The position numbers and the translations under genes were made by a program. The notes beneath the pieces were generated by a model. That model worked only from the letters and a program-made list of their open reading frames with translations, was not told where the DNA came from and searched no databases. From Candidatus Nitrosopumilus sp. (GTDB lineage: Archaea; Thermoproteota; Nitrososphaeria; Nitrososphaerales; Nitrosopumilaceae), in contig JABDOO010000023.1 in assembly GCA_013043295.1 (NCBI GenBank), positions 1 through 13,030 on the forward strand: a stretch of 13,030 nucleotides of DNA, written 5' to 3'. Each line of letters opens with the position of its first letter. The first letter of the stretch is position 1. Below, one piece after another: positions 1 to 5,647 of this stretch.

Positions 1-1029
1 CCCTATAGTTGGACCTATTGCCCAGCCCATACCGAAAACTGTTTCATATGCTCCAATGATTTTTCCAGAAATTCCTTTTCGAGTTTTACTCAAAATAATC
101 TCCAAAGTAAGTGGGAAGAATATGCTAAATCCAAATCCCATCAGAATTAAAGCAATACCAAAACTAAAGATTGAATCCGCAACAACTGATATTGCCAATC
201 CTATTGATACGGCAATGGTTCCTGCAATCAAAGTTTGACTTGTTTTTCTAGCAAATTTGCCAACTAGTGCAAGTGATACAACTCTTGATATTCCAAAAAC
301 AAAATACAGCAACAAAATATCTGATGCAGACATTCCGTTGTCATTGAGAAATGCCGGATAGATTGTAAGAATTATTCCAAAAGAAGATGTACAGAAAATT
401 AATAAAATAATTACTTCAGGGAATCTTTTCATCTCCTTAATTGATGAAAATGAAAATCTCTCATGATGTGTTTTTACACTCTTTTTTGAGGCTACAAGTG
501 CAGTAATTATAGCAGCTGCTAGAATAAACGCCGCAATTTGGAATAGAATTCTATATGTGATATCAAGACCTTCTAGGAAAACTGTTCCTAGTAGTGGTCC
601 TACCATGAAGCCAATTACAAAAAACATTGTAAACCATGAGATGTGTTTGACTCTGTTTTTTTCAGAACTTTCATTTGAAATAATGGATTCACATGGTGGC
701 CAAAAAAATGCATGAGCTACTCCTGTCATTATTCTAAATCCCATAATTTCTGGAACTGATTGTGCAATTGATAATAGATAGATTGATGCAGAGTTTACAG
801 CGGCTCCTAATGCAAGCAAATATCCGTTGTTAATTCTATCAAGTAGAATCCCTACAAACAATGGAATGAACATGTATGGAATAAAATTTGTTAATCCGAT
901 TAATCCTAATTCAGAATATGTTGCACCGATTACATTCTTTGCAAACACTGGTAAAATTGGGCCATGTAATCCATAGGAAATACCTATGATAAGACCTGTA
1001 ATGTTAACAAGTATCAGAACTCTATTCAT
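1..1029 (-). CDS. Major facilitator superfamily (MFS) transporter, 3'-truncated by window edge
   Basis: This frame reads open on the minus strand from an ATG at 1029 to the left edge (about 343 codons), so the C-terminus is missing. The translation is strongly hydrophobic, with about ten membrane segments. The MFS loop 2-3 motif A appears in degenerate form (GILLDRINNG, about residues 63-72), and a charged, Lys/His-rich central loop separates the two halves at about residues 195-215. The start overlaps the stop of the upstream methyltransferase as ATGA, so the two are translationally coupled. The substrate cannot be told from sequence; drug/metabolite efflux (MFS_1-like) is the generic family role in the cytoplasmic membrane. 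Family assignment is firm, function unknown. Confidence 0.88.
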   Translation of the reverse strand, partial: MNRVLILVNITGLIIGISYGLHGPILPVFAKNVIGATYSELGLIGLTNFIPYMFIPLFVGILLDRINNGYLLALGAAVNSASIYLLSIAQSVPEIMGFRIMTGVAHAFFWPPCESIISNESSEKNRVKHISWFTMFFVIGFMVGPLLGTVFLEGLDITYRILFQIAAFILAAAIITALVASKKSVKTHHERFSFSSIKEMKRFPEVIILLIFCTSSFGIILTIYPAFLNDNGMSASDILLLYFVFGISRVVSLALVGKFARKTSQTLIAGTIAVSIGLAISVVADSIFSFGIALILMGFGFSIFFPLTLEIILSKTRKGISGKIIGAYETVFGMGWAIGPTIG

Positions 1030-1715
1030 TTGTAAGCTGCAACCATTATTGCGCCACCCATAAGATCTTTCTCAAATTCAACTCTAGAAAATTTTTCAAG
1101 AATTAATTTCTCTAGTTTTTTGTTTTGTGGCCATCTTTTGTAGGTACCATACAACGTACCAAATTTTAATCCAAGTCTACCTCCAGCAGCAAATGCAAGA
1201 ATGGGTAAAATACATCTCAGATAAAATGAAACACCTGCTCTGAAAAATGCTTCATCCGGTTTTCCTAAATCAACAATTACAAATCTTCCATCTTTTTTCA
1301 GCACTCTATGAATTTCAGAAATTGCAATTCTCAAATTTATTGCATCCCTTAATGAATAACCACATAGTACTGCATCAAATTCATTATCTTGAAATGGAAT
1401 GTGCTCAAAAACACCATTTGCCATGTCGGGTGTTTTTTTAAAAAATGTGCCTGTATTTTTTAACATGGGTACAAGTGGATCATAAAGTGTGATAGAAATT
1501 TTCTCATCTGTTAATTTCATTGCAGTTTTTGACATGTTTCCAAATCCAGAACCAGCATCTAGAATTTTATTTCCTGGAAACACTCTTTGTGAAATTCCAC
1601 GAATTCTATGTTCCTTGTCTTTTCCTAGTGAAATAATTGAATTAACTTTATCATAAATTGGAATAATTTCTCGAAGTACTTCCATTACTTCTCCCCAATA
1701 ACTTCCTAAACCCAT
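1026..1715 (-). CDS. UbiE/MenG-family SAM-dependent methyltransferase (probable demethylmenaquinone methyltransferase)
   Basis: A 229-residue class I methyltransferase. Residues 21-40 (YDKVNSIISLGKDKEHRIRG) match the UbiE/MenG N-terminal signature. The SAM-binding motif I is ILDAGSGFGN at 51-60. The central motif GYSLRD (119-124) is followed by the helix and 'RVLKKDGRFVIVDLGKPD' segment typical of the family, and the C-terminus (FEKDLMGGAIMVAAYK) also fits. In this family the enzyme methylates the naphthoquinone ring late in menaquinone synthesis; these archaea use menaquinones, so that role is likely, but C-methylation of another substrate is possible. It lies 48 bp after the proteasome gene and overlaps the MFS gene by 4 bp, suggesting co-transcription with the transporter. 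I see no strong TATA box in the 48-bp gap. Confidence 0.85.
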   Translation of the reverse strand: MGLGSYWGEVMEVLREIIPIYDKVNSIISLGKDKEHRIRGISQRVFPGNKILDAGSGFGNMSKTAMKLTDEKISITLYDPLVPMLKNTGTFFKKTPDMANGVFEHIPFQDNEFDAVLCGYSLRDAINLRIAISEIHRVLKKDGRFVIVDLGKPDEAFFRAGVSFYLRCILPILAFAAGGRLGLKFGTLYGTYKRWPQNKKLEKLILEKFSRVEFEKDLMGGAIMVAAYK

Positions 1716-1763
1716 AATCTATCGTCTCAGTATACTTGTTTGAATAGTTTTCAAATCAAAGTT

Positions 1764-2489
1764 CTATTGTGCAGCAAACTTTGATGCATTTTGAGAATAA
1801 TTTTGTAAATCCGATTCAGAAACCTTCTCAAAGACTTTGGATTCAGTTGTAACTTTTGCCATTTTTATGTTGTTTACTCCGTCTTTGGATTCTGCTTTTA
1901 GATTAATTGCTGCAATTGCTAGTGCTGCTGCGTCATCCAAACTCATATCTTCTTTGTAATGTTTTTCTAAAAATGCATTAACATCATCAGAACCTGCTCC
2001 AATTGCAACTGCTGAAAATTGAACATAAGTTCCACTAGGATCTGTTACATAGATTGATTCTCCTTTTTGATCAATTCCTGCAATAATCATGGAAACTCCA
2101 TTTGGACGTACTCCACCGTACTGTGTAAATTGATGAGCTTGATCTGCTAGATGTTTTGCAACTGTTGCAACCTCTACTGATTCATCATATGTCATCCTAT
2201 TTCCTTGTGAGAAAAATCGTGCACCATCAACTTGAACACGTGCATCTGGAATGTAGCCTGCTGCTGCAACTCCAATGTGATAATCAACTTGGAAAATCTT
2301 CTGAGTAATGTTACTTGTTTGTAAAGTTCTAGGTTTTTCTTCAACTGCCATTATGACTCCATCTTTACTGCTTACACCGATAGCTAAAGTTCCTCTTTTT
2401 ACCGTCTCAATGGCATATTCGACTTGGTAAATTCTACCATCTGGAGAATACATTGTAGGTGTCATGTCATAACCGCGTGATGCCATCAT
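1764..2489 (-). CDS. psmA: 20S proteasome alpha subunit
   Basis: A 241-residue protein with the diagnostic N-terminal signature YDMTPTMYSPDGRIYQVEYA (7-26) of archaeal proteasome alpha subunits, which form the outer gating rings and bind the AAA ATPase. The Ntn-hydrolase-fold core follows, and no catalytic Thr is expected in alpha subunits. The length is normal. The start is ATG at 2489, with a second in-frame ATG directly after it at 2486; either could be used. The gene is divergent from a winged-helix regulator, and an AT-rich element (TTAAATTG on the minus strand, about 2513-2521) sits at a suitable distance for a leaderless transcript. The beta subunit and ATPase are not in the window. 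The last 25-30 residues are less conserved-looking and Ser/Gln/Asn-rich. Confidence 0.96.
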   Translation of the reverse strand: MMASRGYDMTPTMYSPDGRIYQVEYAIETVKRGTLAIGVSSKDGVIMAVEEKPRTLQTSNITQKIFQVDYHIGVAAAGYIPDARVQVDGARFFSQGNRMTYDESVEVATVAKHLADQAHQFTQYGGVRPNGVSMIIAGIDQKGESIYVTDPSGTYVQFSAVAIGAGSDDVNAFLEKHYKEDMSLDDAAALAIAAINLKAESKDGVNNIKMAKVTTESKVFEKVSESDLQNYSQNASKFAAQ

Positions 2490-2546
2490 ATTATCACGAG
2501 TTCATTCTCAGTCAATTTAAGGGTAATTGTCTTGCCTGAATTTGGG

Positions 2547-2556
2547 CCAGATCTGG
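2547..2556. repeat. Perfect 10-bp palindrome in the psmA/winged-helix divergent promoter region
   Basis: CCAGATCTGG is self-complementary and lies in the 111-bp gap between the divergent psmA and regulator genes. It ends 8 bp before the TTTTAA element (2565-2570) that would serve the regulator. The position suits an operator for autoregulation, but a 10-bp palindrome can also occur by chance. Confidence 0.35.
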
Positions 2557-2564
2557 AAATAGGG

Positions 2565-2573
2565 TTTTAAGTA
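2565..2573 (+). promoter_or_regulatory. TATA-like box for the winged-helix regulator
   Basis: TTTTAAGTA lies about 32 nt before the ATG at 2601. This is near the usual archaeal spacing for a short-leader or leaderless transcript, and it supports the ATG over the in-frame TTG at 2586. Confidence 0.45.
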
Positions 2574-2600
2574 AAATCGACTTTATTGATAATAGGAAAT

Positions 2601-2984
2601 ATGGTCAATCAACTCCTAGAATTCAAAGAAATTATCAAGTCAAAACAAAATTCTGAACCTCGAAAAACCGATAAACAGACAAGAAAACTACTGCTGTACT
2701 TGTTTACAAGTACAAGGGGAGGATTTACAAGATTAAGAATAATAATTCATCTTCTAGAAAAACCATACAATACACATCAGTTGGCTAAGGAACTTGATCT
2801 TGACTATAAGGCAGTTCAGCATCACATGCAAGTATTGGAGAAAAATAATATGGTTTCCAAAATTGGAGAAAAATATGGTGCCATCTTTCATCTATCAAAT
2901 TTTCTAGAAATCAATATTGGAGCATTAGATGAGGCAATTGACAAACTAGATAGAAAAATGAATCATACCAAAGTCTATCTCTAA
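2601..2984 (+). CDS. Winged-helix (ArsR-like) transcriptional regulator
   Basis: A 127-residue protein starting at ATG 2601; a TTG at 2586 would add five residues but lies close to where transcription should begin. Residues 38-100 form an archaeal winged-helix domain: the GGFTRLRIIIHLL first helix, LAKELDLDYKAVQHHMQVLEKNNMV with the recognition helix around 68-80, and a wing ending YGAIFHLS. The C-terminal stretch (102-121) is a likely helix, possibly for dimerisation. No ligand-binding or metal-binding domain is visible. It is 69 bp upstream of glutamate dehydrogenase on the same strand, but that gene has its own TATA box. Targets are unknown; glutamate dehydrogenase, psmA or itself are local candidates only by position. 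Confidence 0.82.
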   Translation: MVNQLLEFKEIIKSKQNSEPRKTDKQTRKLLLYLFTSTRGGFTRLRIIIHLLEKPYNTHQLAKELDLDYKAVQHHMQVLEKNNMVSKIGEKYGAIFHLSNFLEINIGALDEAIDKLDRKMNHTKVYL

Positions 2985-3020
2985 TTAATTACCAATTGCG
3001 ATCTAGAAAATTGAACTAAA

Positions 3021-3034
3021 CTTAATATAATATA
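3021..3034 (+). promoter_or_regulatory. TATA box for glutamate dehydrogenase
   Basis: The AT-rich run CTTAATATAATATA is centred about 26-28 nt before the TTG start at 3054. This spacing predicts a transcript beginning at or within a few bases of the start codon, so a leaderless mRNA. It also supports the unusual TTG start. Confidence 0.65.
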
Positions 3035-3053
3035 CTCCGTTTTCAAAATCATC

Positions 3054-4328
3054 TTGGTCAAAAATGATCCTTTTGCAAATGCAACTAAACAAGTTAATGA
3101 TGCATGTGATATTCTTGGAATTAAAGACAAAGGAATTCGTGAGTACCTTGCAATCCCCAACAAAGTTTTGAGGGTTAAAATTCCAGTAAAAATGGACAAT
3201 GGGAAAATTAGAGTATTTACAGGTTTTAGAAGTCAACACAATAATGATAGAGGCCCATACAAGGGTGGTATTCGTTATTTCAATCCAGAAGGTGGAGTTG
3301 AATATATGGAACGCGAAGTTATGGCTCTCTCTTCATGGATGACATGGAAATGTGCAATTGTTGATGTCCCACTTGGTGGAGGTAAAGGTGGAATCTATGT
3401 TAATCCTAAAACTGAAAAACTTAGTGCAGATGAATTAGAACGTCTTACAAGAGGATTTGCATTCAAGATTTCTGAAATTATTGGACCTAACAAAGACATT
3501 CCAGCACCTGACGTTTACACTACAGGTACAGAGATGACTCAAATCATGGATACATTTAGCAAACTTAACGGTAATGAGTACTCTCCTGGTGTTATTACAG
3601 GAAAACCAATTACAATGGGCGGTTCACTTGCAAGAAATGTTGCAACTGGATTGGGCGCAGCTTACACTGTTAGAGAAGCTGCAAAAGCATTGAAACTTAA
3701 TTTGAAAGGTGCTAAAGTAATTCTACAAGGTTTTGGAAATGCTTCTACTTTTGCTGGTGAATATCTTGAAAAGATGGGTGCAAAAGTTATTGGAGCCAGT
3801 GATTCCAAAGGTTCAATCTTAATTCCAAAAGGTGCTAAAGTTAGTGCCATATTAGCTCACAAACAAAAGAAAGGTTCAGTAGTTGGATTTCCAGGTAGTA
3901 AAAAAGTCTCAACTGAAGAATTGCTAACTACCAAATGTGATGTTCTGGTTCCAGGAGCTCTTGAGAATCAAATTAATGCAAAGATAGCAAAGAATCTCAA
4001 ATGTAAAATCATTGCAGAAGCTGCAAACGGACCAACATTGCCAGAAGCAGATCCAATTATTCAACAAAAGAAAATTCTTGTAATTCCTGATATTTTGGCA
4101 AATTCTGGTGGTGTATGTATTTCATATTTAGAGTGGGTACAAAACAACATGGGATACTATTGGACATTTGATGAAGTTGCCAATAAAATGGAATCCAATA
4201 TCACAAAGGGTTTCAAAGATGCTTATGCACTAAGTAAAAAACACAAAATTGACATGAGAAAAGCAACTATGGTTTTAGCAGTTGAAAGAGTACTAGAGGC
4301 CTTTAACCAAAGAGGCATTTGGCCATAA
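3054..4328 (+). CDS. gdhA: Glutamate dehydrogenase (Glu/Leu/Phe/Val dehydrogenase family)
   Basis: A 424-residue enzyme interconverting 2-oxoglutarate plus ammonium and glutamate, the expected entry of ammonium into biomass. Family residues are present: substrate-binding Lys70 in PYKGG, Lys99 in WMTWKCA, the catalytic Lys111 in VPLGGGKGG, and the catalytic Asp153 in DIPAPD. The Lys99-Lys111 spacing of 12 matches the well-studied clostridial enzyme. The Rossmann domain follows, with LQGFGNAS at 224-231 and ASDSKG at 248-253. The C-terminal IAEAANGPTLPEAD and DILANSGGVCISYLEWVQN segments are also typical. Cofactor preference cannot be read safely. The start is TTG; no ATG or GTG lies near the conserved N-terminus and the TATA spacing fits. 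The stop is 2 bp from the stop of a convergent gene. Length is normal for hexameric archaeal enzymes. Confidence 0.95.
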   Translation: MVKNDPFANATKQVNDACDILGIKDKGIREYLAIPNKVLRVKIPVKMDNGKIRVFTGFRSQHNNDRGPYKGGIRYFNPEGGVEYMEREVMALSSWMTWKCAIVDVPLGGGKGGIYVNPKTEKLSADELERLTRGFAFKISEIIGPNKDIPAPDVYTTGTEMTQIMDTFSKLNGNEYSPGVITGKPITMGGSLARNVATGLGAAYTVREAAKALKLNLKGAKVILQGFGNASTFAGEYLEKMGAKVIGASDSKGSILIPKGAKVSAILAHKQKKGSVVGFPGSKKVSTEELLTTKCDVLVPGALENQINAKIAKNLKCKIIAEAANGPTLPEADPIIQQKKILVIPDILANSGGVCISYLEWVQNNMGYYWTFDEVANKMESNITKGFKDAYALSKKHKIDMRKATMVLAVERVLEAFNQRGIWP

Positions 4329-4330
4329 TC

Positions 4331-4708
4331 TTAGGCAAAATAAGACTCGTAACTTACTAATTGCTCTACAAACATAATTTTCCCTTTTGTAATAATTCGT
4401 AATTTTCTTTTGAAGGTAAGATCTACCTTTGTTCTCCTTTGCAATAACTGAATAGTTTTCCCAGTTAACGTTCTACCTTTTTTATCCCTATCAAATAGAA
4501 TAATCAATCTTTCAAATTTGGCTACCGAATCTACAAAATCTATCATGCCAGAAAATTTATGAAATTCCAAAATCTTTCCATCATATCCTAACTTTCTTAA
4601 CGCATTGGTATCTCTTTTTCCCTCAACTATCACAACAGCATTGTGTATAGAATTTAATTGAAAAATGAAATCTTTCAATTCAAGAATCTCTTGTTCTGAT
4701 ACTAACAC
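4331..4708 (-). CDS. Small stand-alone Toprim-domain protein
   Basis: A 125-residue protein starting at GTG 4708. It is essentially a lone Toprim domain: the acidic Glu29 in VIVEGKRD (26-33), and the metal-binding Asp73 and Asp75 in LFDRDKKGR (71-79). The late segment KIMFVEQL (110-117) resembles the end of Toprim domains in small RNase M5-like and archaeal proteins. Toprim folds bind Mg2+ and act in nucleotidyl transfer or nucleic-acid cleavage (primases, topoisomerases, RNase M5, OLD nucleases). No other domain is present, so the substrate is unknown; an RNA- or DNA-processing role is inference. It converges on glutamate dehydrogenase with a 2-bp gap and is divergent from the 46-codon gene, with an AT-rich box near 4731-4739 in the shared 68-bp promoter region. 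Confidence 0.8.
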   Translation of the reverse strand: MLVSEQEILELKDFIFQLNSIHNAVVIVEGKRDTNALRKLGYDGKILEFHKFSGMIDFVDSVAKFERLIILFDRDKKGRTLTGKTIQLLQRRTKVDLTFKRKLRIITKGKIMFVEQLVSYESYFA

Positions 4709-4730
4709 AATATCTGATTATTTTTAAGAT

Positions 4731-4739
4731 ATTAAAACA
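4731..4739 (-). promoter_or_regulatory. TATA-like box for the Toprim gene
   Basis: On the minus strand this reads TGTTTTAATATC around these positions, about 26 nt before the GTG start at 4708. It fits a leaderless transcript and supports the GTG. The divergent 46-codon gene must use the same short AT-rich region; ATATTTTTA near 4744-4752 is a candidate for it. Confidence 0.45.
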
Positions 4740-4776
4740 GAGCATATTTTTACTTCTAAATTATTTGTTGAGTAAT

Positions 4777-4917
4777 ATGAAAACTGAAGCAGAAATTGCT
4801 GAATATAGAAAAGTAATTGAAGAAAGATTAGTAAAAGCTGAATCTATGGATGCCATGAAATACTACCAAGGAGTTCTCAGAAGTCTTGAGTGGGTTGTTA
4901 CAGGATTAGAAGTTTAG
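4777..4917 (+). CDS. Conserved-looking small protein, 46 residues
   Basis: ATG at 4777 to TAG at 4915-4917 encodes 46 residues, beginning MKTEAEIAEYRKVIEERL and ending TGLEV. The composition is rich in Glu/Lys/Ala/Leu with no Pro, and it reads as one or two amphipathic helices (about 3-22 and 25-42). No signal peptide, Cys or known motif is visible. It is called a gene because it fills the space between a promoter region and the amidotransferase, ends 4 nt before the latter's ATG, and its codon choice resembles its neighbours. The spacing implies one operon and perhaps translational coupling. I do not recognise the family; a small helical partner of the amidotransferase or an unrelated protein are both possible. 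Confidence 0.7.
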   Translation: MKTEAEIAEYRKVIEERLVKAESMDAMKYYQGVLRSLEWVVTGLEV

Positions 4918-4921
4918 AAAT

Positions 4922-5605
4922 ATGTCAGATGTATTACTAGTGCAGAATACACGAATAGAAGGCTCTGGATATTTGGGTGAACTTTTACAACAAGATGGAT
5001 TTGAAATTACATCTGTAAATGCAAAACATGAAAAATTACCTGACAGAGATTTTTCACTAGTTGTAATTTTAGGAGCACCAGAAAGTGCAAATGATAATTT
5101 ACCTTATCTTCAAGCAGAAGAACAATTAATAAAAAATTCAGTGGAAAAAAATATTCCCGTGCTTGGAATTTGTTTAGGTTCGCAATTAATTGCCAAAACA
5201 TTTGGTGCTAAAGTGTATGGTGGGACAAGGACAGAAATTGGTTTTTATCATGATTTGAAAATTGATACCACTTCCCCCTTCTTTAAGGGCTTTACAAATC
5301 CACCAACAGTATTTCATTGGCATGGTGATACCTTTGATTTGCCAAAAGGTGCTACTAGACTAGCCTCATCTGAGCACTATTCTAATCAGGCATTTCAATA
5401 TGGCACTGCTATTGGATTACAATTTCATTTAGAGGTCAACGAAGATATGGTAAATCTATGGCTAGATAATTCAGAAGAAAAACTAAAAGAAATTCCATAC
5501 ATAGATCCACAAAAAATTCGCTCAGATATTATTGAAAATATTTCAATAGTAAAATCAAATATGAATAATTTTTACAAGAATTTCAAATTTTCATTTGACC
5601 TATGA
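4922..5605 (+). CDS. Class I glutamine amidotransferase-like protein (GMP synthase GATase-like)
   Basis: A 227-residue protein with the full class I amidotransferase triad: the nucleophile Cys84 in LGICLGSQ (81-88), His169 and Glu171 in LQFHLEV (166-172). The segment VVILGAPESANDN (47-59) replaces the GGP motif seen in archaeal GMP synthase subunit A, and the 40-odd residues after the triad extend beyond that subunit. It therefore fits the uncharacterised GMP-synthase-like GATase1 group better than GuaA itself. Such proteins hydrolyse glutamine or related gamma-glutamyl compounds; no acceptor synthetase is encoded beside it. It follows the 46-codon gene with a 4-nt gap, so the two are probably co-transcribed. 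The physiological substrate is unknown. The downstream acyl-CoA synthetase has its own TATA box. Confidence 0.85.
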   Translation: MSDVLLVQNTRIEGSGYLGELLQQDGFEITSVNAKHEKLPDRDFSLVVILGAPESANDNLPYLQAEEQLIKNSVEKNIPVLGICLGSQLIAKTFGAKVYGGTRTEIGFYHDLKIDTTSPFFKGFTNPPTVFHWHGDTFDLPKGATRLASSEHYSNQAFQYGTAIGLQFHLEVNEDMVNLWLDNSEEKLKEIPYIDPQKIRSDIIENISIVKSNMNNFYKNFKFSFDL

Positions 5606-5611
5606 CCAAAG

Positions 5612-5620
5612 TTTAATATA
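5612..5620 (+). promoter_or_regulatory. TATA box for the ADP-forming acyl-CoA synthetase
   Basis: TTTAATATA lies about 30 nt before the ATG at 5648, in the 42-bp gap after the amidotransferase. It predicts a short or absent leader and an independent transcript for the carbon-fixation gene. Confidence 0.6.
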
Positions 5621-5647
5621 GTTAATTCTAATGTCATCGATCGAACA

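Noticed and set aside
56..238. 60-codon open frame on the plus strand
   Set aside because: It lies wholly inside the MFS transporter on the other strand, whose translation is clearly a membrane protein.
1739..1755. TTTGAA/TTCAAA inverted repeat between psmA and the methyltransferase
   Set aside because: Six AT-rich base pairs with a 5-nt loop are expected by chance in DNA of this composition.
2586..2600. TTG start for the first winged-helix gene
   Set aside because: It lies only about 15-20 nt from the TATA-like box, too close for transcription to include it; ATG 2601 fits better.
4922..5605. Calling the amidotransferase the GMP synthase subunit A (guaAA)
   Set aside because: The early GGP-type motif is replaced by GAPES and the protein has a 50-residue extension, so it fits the uncharacterised GMP-synthase-like group.
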